Part shown: piece by piece, positions 36,595 through 46,063 of the stretch
Numbering within the stretch: the first letter of the stretch is position 1
Layout: each line of letters begins with the position of its first letter
NCBI RefSeq assembly: GCF_002095465.1
Contig: NZ_MLFP01000004.1
Location: 124,001 to 188,000, forward strand
Direction of reading: 5' to 3'
Length of the DNA: 64,000 nucleotides
Source: Pantoea rodasii
GTDB taxonomy: Bacteria > Pseudomonadota > Gammaproteobacteria > Enterobacterales > Enterobacteriaceae
Program-made: the position numbers and the translations under genes
The notes under the pieces: generated by a model
Seen by the model: only the letters and a program-made list of their open reading frames with translations
The model's database searches: none
Told to the model about the DNA's origin: nothing

Positions 36595-37832
36595 ATGGGT
36601 TCACAGGTATCCGCAGCAGAAGATTCGCTGCTGCGGCACAGGTCGTTTGTTGCCTTCTGGCTGGCGCGCACCTGTTCATCGTTTGGTTTTCAGATGTTTT
36701 CGGTCGCGGTTAGCTGGCAAATCTACGCTATCACCCACAGCGCTATGGCGCTCGGCATGATTGGACTGATGCAGTTCTTGCCTTCGGTATTGCTGGCACT
36801 GCCAGCAGGCCATATGGCGGACCAGTTCGATCGTCGCCGCATCGTATTAATTGGACAAGTGATTGAATGGCTGGCCCTGCTGGGATTGGTGGCACTGACG
36901 CTGCTGCACTGGGCTGACAAATCGAGATTTGGGGATTGGTGTTCCTGATCTCCGTTGCCAAAGCACTTGAGTGGCCTTCTATTACCTCAATGCTGCCCGC
37001 GCTGGTGCCACCACCGATTTTGGCGCGTGCCATGGCGGCGAGTTCAGTGGGCGGTCAGGCGGCGGTGATTGTCGGACCTACACTCGGCGGGCTGCTTTAC
37101 GTGGCGGGTCCAGAGGTGGTGTACGGCGTCTCGGCACTGTTCTACTTGTTCTCGATCATTCTGGTGAGCCGGTTGCGCTATGAACGCCTACCGCAGCCGC
37201 GCATGCCGATGAACCTCACCAACATGTTTGCCGGCGTACGTTTTATTCGTGAACGCAAAGATGTGCTTGGGGTGATTTCGCTCGACCTGTTTGCCGTATT
37301 GCTGGGTGGTGCCACCGCGCTGTTGCCGATCTTCGCTCAGGATATTTTGCACACCGGTCCATGGGGATTAGGCATGCTGCGCGGTGCGCCTTCGGTAGGC
37401 GCCTTGCTGGTGGGTGTGTGGCTGAGTCGCCACAAGCTGGAAAAACATGTCGGGATGATCATGTTTGGCTCAGTGGCCGGTTTTGGCGTGGCCACGCTGG
37501 TGTTTGCCCTCTCTACGCAACTGTGGCTATCGATGCTGGCTTTAGCGGCGCTGGGTGGCTTCGATATGGTGAGCATGGTGATTCGCGGGGCGCTGGTGCA
37601 GCTGGATACGCCGGATGATATGCGCGGTCGTGTCAACGCGGTCAACGCCATCTTTATCAATACCTCTAATCAGCTGGGCGAATTTGAGTCGGGCTTACTG
37701 GCGGCGTGGATGGGGGCCGTGCCGGCTGCCGCGCTAGGTGGGATTGGTACGCTGGTGGTGGTGGCGGTGTGGATGACGATTTTCCCGCATCTGCGTAAAC
37801 GCCAGAAGCTGGAGAATGAAACCGTCGTTTAG
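36595..37832 (+). pseudogene. MFS transporter, EntS-like (MFS_3 family), frameshifted
   Basis: 36595-36948 encodes helices 1-4 (LLRHRSFVAFWLARTCSSFG, GHMADQFDRRRIVLIGQVIE) and 36936-37832 the remaining eight (GGQAAVIVGPTLGGLLYVAG, RGRVNAVNAIFINTSNQLGE). This is the pattern of the EntS/TetV-type exporters that include siderophore exporters. The break is at 36924, where ATCGAG replaces the expected ATCGGAG; adding one G gives DKSEIWGLVFLISVAKALEW and a protein of ~412 residues. ATG 36595 follows AGGATGGG by about 7 bases. No siderophore biosynthesis genes are in the window, so the substrate is open. The deletion may be an assembly error. Confidence 0.83.
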
Positions 37833-37847
37833 TCTCTGCGTAAAACC

Positions 37848-37922
37848 GTAGCGGCGCGATTCATTGCGTAAACGTAAAGCGATGATGTCGCGAAACGACG
37901 CGCGATGAATCGCGCCGCTACG
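37848..37922. repeat. GTAGCGGCGC-type palindromic repeat, copy F
   Basis: GTAGCGGCGCGATTCATTGC (37848-37867) pairs with GCGCGATGAATCGCGCCGCT (37900-37919) and TACGG. The inner AAAGCGATGATGTCG recurs in copy G. It lies after the MFS gene. Confidence 0.75.
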
Positions 37923-37930
37923 GATTGGTC

Positions 37931-38024
37931 GTAAAGCGATGATGTCGTTAATTAATGCGCAATTTATAGCGCAAACGTTCTGCGATGATGATGCAAAACG
38001 ATGCGCGATAAATTGCGCCGCAAC
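37931..38024. repeat. GTAGCGGCGC-type palindromic repeat, copy G, in tandem with F
   Basis: GCGCAATTTATAGCGC (37957-37972) and GCGCGATAAATTGCGCCGCA (38003-38022) are the arms. The stretch GTAAAGCGATGATGTCG before it repeats the inner part of copy F, so F and G look like a duplicated element. It lies between convergent genes. Confidence 0.7.
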
Positions 38025-38046
38025 GGTTATCTGGCCGTTACTGGCC

Positions 38047-39207
38047 TTAAACGGTCGCGGTTTTCCCCAGGCTGGCGTCAAATTGTTTCCAGCTATCTGT
38101 CATGTCCACCACGATTTTCGATTTTCGCGCTTCATCGATTTTAATCGCAGTCAGACCCGCTTCCAGTGCATCCACCACTGACACTTTCAGTGGCGTTCCC
38201 TGTTTAATGTGTTTCACAATCTCTTCAGCCATCAACGCATCGGCGCCGTAGTGGCCATCGTACGCATTGCCGCTGTAAGTGGTATCGACTTCGCGCTCGC
38301 CAGTGCGCGCGTTGTGCACGCGGAAGTAGTTACGCACAAAGTCGCCCTCGGCCATGCCATCGGTGCCCATCACGCAGAATCGACGAAACTCATCTGGCAC
38401 GTTGAGGTTGGCGTGGAAGGCCAGCGTCGCGCCATTGGCGTACTCGATCAATGCCGTCTGGTAATCGACGATATCGGCATCGCCATCAAACACCGCATCG
38501 GTGCTCGACCAGCCGCTAGGTTTGACGTGATACACCTCAGATTGCGGGTTGACTGCGCCTTTAGGGGCATGCTGCGGCGTGAAGTTTTTACGGCCGCCAA
38601 AGCTGGCAACGCGCACCGCGCGCTCGCCCACCAATCCCTGATAGAGATCGATATCGTGGCAGCACTTTTCCAGAATGTACGGACCGGCGTATTTCTCAAG
38701 GCGACGCCAGTCACGCTGGAAGAAGGCGCCATGATAGGGCTTGATATGCTCGGTGGCTTCAATCGAGGTGATCTCACCCAAACGATTTTCATCACGCGCG
38801 CGCAACAGATCGTGATACAGCGGGGAGTAGCGCAACACCAGCCCTACCAGAATGCGTTCATGCCCATATTGCTGTACGAGTTGCGCCATCGCCATGGTCT
38901 GTTCTTCATTGATCACCACGGGTTTCTCGGTGAACACAGTGAAACCGGCGGCCAGACCCTGGCGAATATGTTCCAGATGCATAAAGTTCGGTGAACCCAC
39001 CAGCAGCAGGTCAAAGCCGCCGTGCTGCAACAGAGCGTCTACGCTATCAAACGCTGTTCCCGCATCAATGCCAAAGGTGTGTAGGTTCGGCAAACCAGCG
39101 GGCGCTGGATCGACGTAACCCACCACGGAGAACTCTGTGTCGGCTTTGTTGAACTCTTTCACCACGTGGGAAAGACGAAAGCCCAGACCAATAATGCCCA
39201 CTTTCAT
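38047..39207 (-). CDS. Gfo/Idh/MocA-family oxidoreductase
   Basis: A 386-residue NAD(P)-dependent sugar oxidoreductase. The N-terminal Rossmann domain starts KVGIIGLGFRLSHVVKEFNK with the GxGxR/H pattern, and TVFTEKPVVINEEQTM carries the EKP motif (Lys near residue 97). The C-terminal domain has ILEKCCHDIDLYQGLVGERA, where the His/Asp pair is in the catalytic position, and HANLNVPDEFRRFCVMGTDG. Exact substrate is not readable. It is divergent from the GspK-like kinase at 39475 with a 267-base AT-rich spacer, and I group it with the amino-sugar cluster that follows. The Kozak-like question of start does not arise: ATG 39207 begins right at the Rossmann strand. Confidence 0.85.
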   Translation of the reverse strand: MKVGIIGLGFRLSHVVKEFNKADTEFSVVGYVDPAPAGLPNLHTFGIDAGTAFDSVDALLQHGGFDLLLVGSPNFMHLEHIRQGLAAGFTVFTEKPVVINEEQTMAMAQLVQQYGHERILVGLVLRYSPLYHDLLRARDENRLGEITSIEATEHIKPYHGAFFQRDWRRLEKYAGPYILEKCCHDIDLYQGLVGERAVRVASFGGRKNFTPQHAPKGAVNPQSEVYHVKPSGWSSTDAVFDGDADIVDYQTALIEYANGATLAFHANLNVPDEFRRFCVMGTDGMAEGDFVRNYFRVHNARTGEREVDTTYSGNAYDGHYGADALMAEEIVKHIKQGTPLKVSVVDALEAGLTAIKIDEARKSKIVVDMTDSWKQFDASLGKTATV

Positions 39208-39474
39208 GTTGTACCCCTGAAGCCCGTTGCCTGTTAGCCGCCCGAACCATCAGGCTGCCGATAATCTGACCGTTAACTTATTACGACAGAAAAACTAATG
39301 TCAATCTATAACCCCGATCGCAAACGGTTAAATTCTGTTATTTATATGTTTTTAAACAATATTAATTAGCTATACGGAATGCGTATTTATTTGTGATTGC
39401 GATTTAAGTTTTTTTCCCCTATCTTTCGCACATCTATAAGCGTCATGCCATGGGTGGCAGGCAGGAGGAAGCGC

Positions 39475-40349
39475 GTGCAATCACTTTTGCTGGGAATTGA
39501 TGGCGGTGGTACGCATTGTCGCGGACGCCTCACTGACAGTGACGGGCGCGTGCTGGCGCAAGCCACAGGCGGGCCAGCCAATGTCTGGTCACAGTTTGAT
39601 GCCGCTATCCTGGCCGTCGAAGAGGTCATTGATCAGCTGTTTCAACAGGCAGGATTAGAGACCGACGCACGCGATCGCACCACCCTGGTAGCGGGATTGG
39701 CCGGCGCAAACGTCGCCTCGGTACACACCCGGCTGCAAAGCTGGCAGCCTCGCTGTCAGGCGCGTTATCTGTTTACCGACGTCGAGATCGCGTGCGCGGG
39801 TGCCCATGACGGTGCGCCTGGCACGGTGTTTATTGTCGGGACGGGAAGCCAGGGGGCAGCCTGGGACGGAACACAGTTCACTTTGCTGGGCGGCTGGGGT
39901 TTTGCCTTGTCCGATGCGGGTTCGGGCGCCATTCTCGGCCGCCGTGCACGACGCTTAGCGCTGCTGGCGCACGAAGGTATTGTGCCTGCCTCGGCGCTAA
40001 CTAAAGGCATTATGGCGCGTCATCAAAACAGCCTGAACAGATGTTGCTCTGGTCACAGCAGGCATCGCCCGCTGATTGGGGCAACGTGGTGCCCGAGGTG
40101 TTTGCTGCCGCGCAGCAGGGCGATCATCATGGTACTGCTCTGGTACAGCAGGCCGCTGCCGATATTGTGCAGATGGTGCAGCCGTTACTGGCACGAAGCC
40201 ATGGCAAGCTGGCGTTGATGGGCGGACTCGCGGAGCCGATTCAGAACTGGCTGCCCGCAGAGATCGCTGCACAGCTGGTGAAGCCGCAAGGTGATGCACT
40301 GAGTGGGGCAATACGCCTCGCCAGCCAGTTTAGCCAGCAACCGGCTTAA
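39475..40349 (+). pseudogene. Glucosamine kinase GspK-like (BadF/BadG/BcrA ATPase family), frameshifted
   Basis: Would phosphorylate glucosamine (or GlcNAc) with ATP. The sequence begins LLLGIDGGGTHCRGRLTDSD (phosphate-binding DGGGT), then FTDVEIACAGAHDGAPGTVF, GTGSQGAAW, and GWGFALSDAGSGAILGRRA; after the break come ADWGNVVPEVFAAAQQGDHH and LMGGLAEPIQNWL. These follow Vibrio GspK block by block. The break is at 40032-40033, CC for the expected CCC; adding one C joins ARHQNSPEQMLLWSQQASPA and gives ~291 residues, the family length. Start is GTG 39475, with AGGAGG 6 bases upstream. Next gene is a ROK regulator. The frameshift may be an assembly error. Confidence 0.83.
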
Positions 40350-40377
40350 CCGCTTCCAACTTCACATAAAGAGATCC

Positions 40378-41497
40378 ATGAGCGCTCCCAACGTAACTGC
40401 ACGCATTTGCGGCTGATTGTCGAAATGCGCCTATCAGCCAGTCCGACCTCAAAGTCCGCAGCGGCCTGAGCATGTCAACGGTTTCGCAGGCCACTAACCG
40501 CTTGCTGTCCGGCGGGATTGTGCAGGAGCTGGGGTTGCGTCGCGTCTCGATGGGGCGCCCAAAAACGCTGCTCGGTCTTAACCCGGATCACGCCAGCGTG
40601 GTCGGCATTCAGCTCAATGCTGAGCGTAATCTGATCGTTTTAACCGATCTCAGCGGCAATATTATCGGCGAGCAGCAAATCCCCTCAGGCGCGATGACGC
40701 CGAAACAGCTTGGCGATGCGCTGGCGAAGTTTCTGCGTAGCGTGGAAGGTAAGAAGGTGGGTGCGATCGGTCTGGCGCTTTCTGGACTGGTCGATGCCAG
40801 CAACGGCGTCTGCGTACTGTCACGCGCGCTGGGCTGGAACAACGTACCGATTGCACGCCTGCTGGAAGAGCGTTTTTCATTGCCGGTATTTATCGAAAAT
40901 GACGCCAATGCATTAGCCATGGCGGCGCTGGTCTTTGGTCAACTCGGCCATGCGCAATCGGCGGTGATTGCCACCTTCGGCAAAGGTATTGGCGCCGGAA
41001 TCTTGCTGGATCGCCAGCTTTATCGCGGTCGTCACGGTAAAGCCGGTGAGATTGGCGTGTCGCTGCTCGGTGATGGCTCTGAGCGACTGCTGGAAGATGT
41101 GGCCTCATCGCAGGCCATTTTGCAGCGCGTGGCGGTCTCGCTGAAAGAGGCGGTGCCGCAGACATTGCGTGACCTCGACAAGCAGCCCACTCCTGAGGTG
41201 TTAAGTGCGCTGGCGGAAGCCGGACAGCATCTGGGTATGTCGCTGGCCAATCTGTCGGTAGCCTACGATCCTGACGTGGTATATCTGGCGATGGAGCCGC
41301 AGATGGCGTCGCGCATTCTGCTCGACCACATCACGCAGAGTTTCCAGAACTACCGTCTGAAGATCACGCCGCACATGACGCCGCTGCAGTTCCTTACCGA
41401 GTCGAATCGCATGTGGGCGCAAGGTGCGGCTGGCTTTGCCGTGAATAAGTTATTGGATCTTCTGGCCGCGCAGGCAGATGAAGAAACCGTGTCATAA
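40378..41497 (+). pseudogene. ROK-family transcriptional regulator, N-terminus frameshifted twice
   Basis: From 40472 on, 341 residues of a ROK protein are intact: the end of the HTH (MSTVSQATNRLLSGGIVQEL), then IGLALSGLVDASNGVCVLSR, FIENDANALAMAALVFGQLG and FGKGIGAGILLDRQLYRGRH. The zinc motif (CxCGxxGC) of sugar-kinase-type ROK members is absent, as in many ROK repressors. Upstream, three frames carry consecutive parts: MSAPNVTAR from ATG 40378, HLRLIVEMR, and PISQSDLKVRSGLS. One extra C near 40404 and one near 40429-40430 would fuse them into a normal winged HTH. AGAG upstream of 40378 supports that start. It would repress the neighbouring amino-sugar genes and sense a sugar ligand. Without repair, translation could start only at 40472 with a truncated HTH. 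Confidence 0.83.
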
Positions 41498-41534
41498 TCG
41501 GTGGCCATAAAGAGCCACCCAGCACGAGTTTGGC

Positions 41535-41554
41535 GGTGCGCATTGCTGCGCACC
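41535..41554. terminator. Hairpin between the convergent ROK and ABC-ATPase genes
   Basis: GGTGCGCA, loop TTGC, TGCGCACC: eight perfect pairs, placed 38 bases after one stop and 9 before the other. T-content downstream is low (GGGTCTGTTT). Confidence 0.5.
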
Positions 41555-41562
41555 GGGTCTGT

Positions 41563-42648
41563 TTAACGCAACCGCAATCCCTGCTCATCAAACAACAGCC
41601 CGCGTTCGGCATTGATCTGATAACTGACGCGGTCGCCAATCTCATGATCTGTTGCGTTGCGCTCCTCAATCACCAGCAATTTCTCTTCACCAATATCCAG
41701 ATAGAGATAATTGGTGTGCCCCAGCATTTCACTGAAGGACAAATCGGCACTGAAACTGAGCGCATCGGCTCCGGCAGGGGAAAAATGCTCAGGACGAATA
41801 CCGAAAGTGACCTTTTGACCTTCGCGGCACGCTGCATCGATCTTCATGGCCAGGTTATGAATGCCCAGCGACGGCACTCGCAACTGCACTGCGCCGGGCG
41901 CCACCGCCGCCACTTCCGCGTGGAGTAAATTCATTTTTGGCGAGCCGATAAAACCTGCAACAAACAGGTTATCGGGATCGTGATACAGCGCCATCGGCGC
42001 GCCAACCTGTTCAATGCGGCCCTGACGCAGCACCACAATGCGGTCGGCCAGTGTCATCGCTTCCAGCTGATCGTGCGTGACGTAAATCATGGTGTTACCG
42101 AGTGACGCATGCAGACGCGCAATCTCAATGCGCATCTGTAAACGCAGCTCAGCATCCAGGTTCGACAGCGGTTCATCAAACAGGAAAATGCGTGGATGGC
42201 GGATGATGGCGCGACCAATGGCCACTCGCTGACGCTGGCCGCCGGAGAGCGCACGGGGCAGGCGATCCAGCAGCTCCGTCAGATGCAGACGCGCAGCCGT
42301 TTGATTAATCGCTTTCTCAATCTCAGCTTTGGATTTCTTCATCACCTCCAGCGGATACGCCAGATTGCCGCGCACGGTCATATTGGGATAGAGCGCATAC
42401 GACTGAAACACCATGGCAATACCGCGTTCGGTCGCGGGCTGATGCGTCATATCTGCGCCTTCAATCAACAACTTGCCATCGCTGATCTCTTCAAGGCCCG
42501 CAATCATGCGGAGCAGCGTCGATTTGCCACAGCCGGAAGGACCCACAAACACCACGAATTCGCCGCTGTTGATAGTGAGGTCGATGCCGTGAATTACGTT
42601 CACCTGGTCATAGGACTTCTTAACGTTTTGCAGATGCAGGCTGGTCAT
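41563..42648 (-). CDS. ABC transporter ATP-binding protein, MalK/UgpC type
   Basis: The ATPase of a carbohydrate importer. The 361 residues have Walker A GPSGCGKSTLLRMIAGLEEI (about 37-56), the Q-loop MVFQSYALYPNMTV, signature ALSGGQRQRVAIGRAI, Walker B IFLFDEPLSNLDAEL and the switch His in VTHDQLEAMTLADR. The C-terminal ~130 residues are the TOBE/regulatory domain of CUT1-family ATPases (FGIRPEHFSP). It lies 13 bases after the acetyltransferase gene and is on the opposite strand to the binding protein and permeases at 43.8-46.9 kb, which lack their own ATPase; I infer that it energises them. Confidence 0.92.
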   Translation of the reverse strand: MTSLHLQNVKKSYDQVNVIHGIDLTINSGEFVVFVGPSGCGKSTLLRMIAGLEEISDGKLLIEGADMTHQPATERGIAMVFQSYALYPNMTVRGNLAYPLEVMKKSKAEIEKAINQTAARLHLTELLDRLPRALSGGQRQRVAIGRAIIRHPRIFLFDEPLSNLDAELRLQMRIEIARLHASLGNTMIYVTHDQLEAMTLADRIVVLRQGRIEQVGAPMALYHDPDNLFVAGFIGSPKMNLLHAEVAAVAPGAVQLRVPSLGIHNLAMKIDAACREGQKVTFGIRPEHFSPAGADALSFSADLSFSEMLGHTNYLYLDIGEEKLLVIEERNATDHEIGDRVSYQINAERGLLFDEQGLRLR

Positions 42649-42661
42649 TGCGATGCCTCAA

Positions 42662-43261
42662 TCAGAGTAGTTGGCCCATGTAGATAGCGTTGCTGCGCAT
42701 AATCGGTGTAAAGCCGAGGCGCTGATAAAACCCACATACCTGCTCGTTTTGCAGGCTGACGCCCAAATACACGCCCGGCACGCCGGCGGCGCGCAAGTTT
42801 TGCAGCAGTTGCTCAATCAGTTTGCGTCCCCAGCCACCTTGTTGCGCGGGCGGCAGGAGATTGATATGCAGATGCGCAGGCCACTGCGTCACCAACTGCT
42901 CGGCAGCGGCATCGGGTTGCCGAATGGCATCCAGCACTTTGCTGTCGAGCGGTGCGCGTGGTGTGTAATCACCGTATTGCTGCTGCAGGCGCGGCCACCA
43001 CTGCGCATTCACTGCCGCTTCAAAGGCGCGGGTATCGGGTGCGGCCACCGCGTAACCCATCACTTCACCCTCCATTTCAAGCACATAAGCAAATTCAGGC
43101 GCAAAGCGTGCATAAGGGATAACAAAGCGCAGGCCAGGCAGCGCCGGATCGGAGTAGAGCGCGGTAGCGTCGGTGCCGGCATTGGCGGTTTGTAAGCAGA
43201 TGCGCGACAGGGCGGGATAATCCGCCTCACTGGCGCGGCGAATAACACCTTGGGCCGTCAT
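42662..43261 (-). CDS. GNAT N-acetyltransferase resembling the O-GlcNAcase acetyltransferase-like domain
   Basis: A 199-residue single-domain GNAT. YSDPALPGLRFVIPYARFAP, then FAYVLEMEGEVMGYAVAAPD, WWPRLQQQYGDYTPRAPLDS, HLHINLLPPAQQGGWGRKLI (acetyl-CoA loop Q-x-G-W-G) and GVYLGVSLQNEQVCGFYQRL are features I associate with bacterial homologues of the C-terminal HAT-like domain of O-GlcNAcase. In an operon with a sugar ABC ATPase and beside a glucosamine-kinase-like gene, acetylation of glucosamine or another amino sugar is a reasonable guess; aminoglycosides or protein N-termini are other possibilities. It is the first gene of the pair, followed by the ATPase after 13 bases. Start ATG 43261. 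Confidence 0.8.
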   Translation of the reverse strand: MTAQGVIRRASEADYPALSRICLQTANAGTDATALYSDPALPGLRFVIPYARFAPEFAYVLEMEGEVMGYAVAAPDTRAFEAAVNAQWWPRLQQQYGDYTPRAPLDSKVLDAIRQPDAAAEQLVTQWPAHLHINLLPPAQQGGWGRKLIEQLLQNLRAAGVPGVYLGVSLQNEQVCGFYQRLGFTPIMRSNAIYMGQLL

Positions 43262-43789
43262 GGGAGTGCCTCTGTGGTCATGAGATGAACAGATTTCACG
43301 GTAAAGAAAGCCGACTTAGTTTTCAAGGTGTAATAATTGCGCTAGCGCACAAAGCGGAGGTGAACTTCCCTTCCAGGTTATCACGTTATGCGTCAACTGC
43401 AGCGGCTGAACCCCACAGCGGCGGGTGCTGGACGCCATTCCCGCTCACTCATCGTCACGGCAGCTTTCCTATCTATAGAATTTTCATATGGTCTGTCAGT
43501 GAGTTAATGCCGGATACTGCAGCGAGAGGTTTATGCTGGCGCAAGGCGTGACTCGGCTATCTGTGTATGCTTACTGTGCATTTCAGCAGGATTCCCTGCT
43601 GTTTAGACCGCTTTTCTTCTCACTATTTGCACTGTATCACAGAGCAAAAATTCCACAGCGTGGGTGTTTGACTTTCTTTTATGCATAAAGTAAGTATGAA
43701 TTAACGCTTTTATTGCTGCTGAATCAGCCTGCCAGGACATGCAGGTGTCGAGATGAAGGGATGCCAGTCATCTGTTGGAGAAACCGAGC
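43262..43789. promoter_or_regulatory. Divergent 528-base regulatory region of the amino-sugar ABC genes
   Basis: No supported gene: the open frame at 43285-43551 has no ribosome site and no recognisable protein. CAGCAGG-ATTC-CCTGCTG at 43584-43601 is a perfect 7-bp inverted repeat that could bind the ROK protein or form a hairpin. A TCACA half-site lies at 43636-43643. The rest shows nothing I can name; promoters for both directions must be here. Confidence 0.4.
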
Positions 43790-45133
43790 ATGATGTGTGA
43801 TTCAACTCCGCGTTCGTCCCGTATGAAAAGCTCACTGCGCGGCGTGTCGCGTATGGTTTCAGCCGGGATATTGCTCGGTGCAACCATGGCCGCTGCGCAG
43901 GCAGTGACGCTGAACGAGTGGGATATTTATAACTATCCGCAACAGACAGAAGCGGTGGATGAGGCGGTCAAAGCCTTCCAGCAAAAGAATCCGGGCATCA
44001 CCATTCAGCGCTCGGTGCACTCGTTCGAAGACACGCGTATTCCACTCAAGCTGGCGTTGACCGCCGGTGATGGCCCGCAAATCGCTCAGGTCAATCAGGG
44101 CGGCGGTGATATGGGTTCGCTGGTGAAAGACAAACTGCTGTGGCCGCTGGACGATTACGCCAAAACCTACGGCTGGACCACGCGCTTCCCGGATTCCATC
44201 CTCAAGCGTAACCGTTGGTCAGATAAGCAGGATTTCGGCAGTGGCAAACTGTATGGCGTGGCCAGTTTGGGTGAAATGGTGGGGCTGTATTACAACAAAG
44301 CGCTACTGGATAAAGCCGGTGTGGCCGTGCCGAAAACCCTGGCAGAGCTGGAAGCGGCAATGGAAAAACTGAAAGCCGCCGGTACGCCACCGATGATGCT
44401 CGGCTTGCTGGACGGCAACATGGGCCAGCAGCTTCTCAGCACAGTGTGGGAAGCACAGATTGAGAGCAAAGATCGCAAGGCGCTTGACGATCTGATCTAC
44501 GACGTCGGCGGCACTTTTAAAGACGACAAACTGGTGAAAGCTGCAACGATGATGAAGGGCTGGAAAGACAAAGGCTACTTCTTCCCAGGCTTTGAAGGTA
44601 TCGGCCATGATGATGCGGCCACGCTGTTCCAGAATGGTCAGGCCGCGTTCCTGGTGAGCGGCACCTGGTATCTCGGCCAGTTCAAAGACAACAAAGACCT
44701 GCACTTTGCAGCGATGCCAATGGGTGAGGGCGTGCAACATGCGCTGATGGTGGGCGGCACCGATCTGGCGTTCTCGATCACCAACACCGCGAAAAGCAAA
44801 GAACAGCAGGATGCCGCTGCCAAATTTATCGACTATATCGTTTCCGATGAGATGGCTAACCGCTGGTTGAAGGTCGGCTTCCTGCCGGCGGGCACCAGCA
44901 AGAATGCACAAATCCCAGCGGATAACCCGCTGCTGGCAGAAGCGTATCAGGTGTGGGTCACGCTCAACGAACACGACGGACTGGGCCATTATCTGGATTG
45001 GGCCACGCCGACCATGAACGCCGAGCTGAACCAGAACGTGCAGCTGTTGCTGGCGGGACGGCAAACGCCGGATCAGATGGTGACTAACTTCGACAACAAC
45101 TATCAACGTTACCTGAAAACCCTGAAGCACTGA
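43790..45133 (+). CDS. Extracellular solute-binding protein, family 1 (carbohydrate ABC importer)
   Basis: Periplasmic receptor for a CUT1 sugar importer. The ~447-residue protein has an N-region of about 13 residues before a signal peptide ([20 protein letters not shown], cleavage after AQA), then [60 protein letters not shown] and [20 protein letters not shown], which are the lobe and hinge features of the MalE-like family. I place the start at ATG 43790, with GGAG 9 bases upstream; ATG 43793 or the ATG of MKSS (43823) are alternatives. It is followed after 58 bases by two permeases. The sugar is not known; context favours an amino sugar or its oligomer. Confidence 0.88.
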   Translation: MMCDSTPRSSRMKSSLRGVSRMVSAGILLGATMAAAQAVTLNEWDIYNYPQQTEAVDEAVKAFQQKNPGITIQRSVHSFEDTRIPLKLALTAGDGPQIAQVNQGGGDMGSLVKDKLLWPLDDYAKTYGWTTRFPDSILKRNRWSDKQDFGSGKLYGVASLGEMVGLYYNKALLDKAGVAVPKTLAELEAAMEKLKAAGTPPMMLGLLDGNMGQQLLSTVWEAQIESKDRKALDDLIYDVGGTFKDDKLVKAATMMKGWKDKGYFFPGFEGIGHDDAATLFQNGQAAFLVSGTWYLGQFKDNKDLHFAAMPMGEGVQHALMVGGTDLAFSITNTAKSKEQQDAAAKFIDYIVSDEMANRWLKVGFLPAGTSKNAQIPADNPLLAEAYQVWVTLNEHDGLGHYLDWATPTMNAELNQNVQLLLAGRQTPDQMVTNFDNNYQRYLKTLKH

Positions 45134-45191
45134 TGACGTCCGGCCCGGCAGCATTGCCGGGCCGCGAACAGGCCTGCAAGCGAGTAAGGTT

Positions 45192-46063
45192 ATGCTGAAC
45201 AAATCTGCCTGGCGCAATGCGCTCTATCTTTTGCCCGCGGTGCTGGTGTACGCGGTGTTTTTACTTCTGCCGCTGCTGGCTTCGCTCGGCATCAGTTTTA
45301 CCGAGTGGGACGGCACCTCCCTGCCGATTTTCACTGGCCTGAGCAACTATCTGCGCATGTTCCAGGATCCGGTGTTTTGGGTGGCGCTGGGTAACAACGC
45401 GCTGCTGATGCTGTTCTATACCCTGTTGCCGATTGGCGTGGGTTTACTGCTGTGCAGCTTCCTGTATGACACGCGCAATGGCAGGGAGCGCAGCGTGTTA
45501 CGTATTCTGTTTTTCCTGCCCTATATCATGCCGATGGCGGTACTGGGCGTGGTGTGGCGCTGGCTGTATAACCCGGCGTTTGGCCCCATCGACCAGTTCC
45601 TGCGCGCCATCGGTTTGCCACAGCTGGCACTTTCCTGGTTGGGGGATTTTACCTGGGCGCTCCCGGCGGTGGGGTTTGTTGCCACCTGGTATTTCTTTGG
45701 ATTCTGCCTGGTGCTGTTTATGGCGGGTTTGCAGCGCATGGATCCGTCATTGCTGGAGGCCGCCGATTTAGACGGTTCCTCGCGCCGGCAGAAGTTTATG
45801 CGCATCACGCTGCCTTCGCTGCGTCCGGAACTGCGTATTGCGCTGCTGCTGACGGTGATCGCCAGCCTCAAAGCCTTCGACCTGGTCTACGTGATGACGC
45901 AGGGCGGTCCGGGCACCTCAACCATGGTGACCAATATCTTTATGTATAAGCAGGGTTTTGACCTGCACTACTTTGGCTATGCCTCGGCAGTGGCGGTCTT
46001 CAGTATGCTGATTGTGTTGATGATCAACGCCATCATTCATTTGCCATTCGGGAGCGACACTGA
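45192..46063 (+). CDS. ABC sugar permease 1 (MalF/UgpA type), 3' end apparently frameshifted
   Basis: Six-helix inner-membrane subunit with the binding-protein-dependent transport signature EAADLDGSSRRQKFMRITLP (EAA loop, about residues 192-211) that docks on the ATPase. It begins LYLLPAVLVYAVFLLLPLLA. As written the frame runs on to 46406, overlapping permease 2 with unrelated sequence after LMINAIIH. Adding one T to the TTT at 46040-46042 gives the tail FAIRERH and a stop at 46061-46063 that overlaps the ATG of permease 2 (TGATG), the normal arrangement; I therefore end the gene there (about 290 residues). The long C-terminal extension is very probably an artefact of a missing base. Confidence 0.85.

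Noticed and set aside
38209..38994. 261-codon open frame antisense to the Gfo/Idh/MocA gene
   Set aside because: Shadow of the true gene; no start signal and no protein similarity.
43285..43551. 88-codon open frame in the ABC divergent region
   Set aside because: No ribosome site, no family, and lies where promoters are expected.
44303..45217. 304-codon open frame antisense to the sugar-binding protein gene
   Set aside because: Shadow of a complete binding protein with signal peptide on the plus strand.
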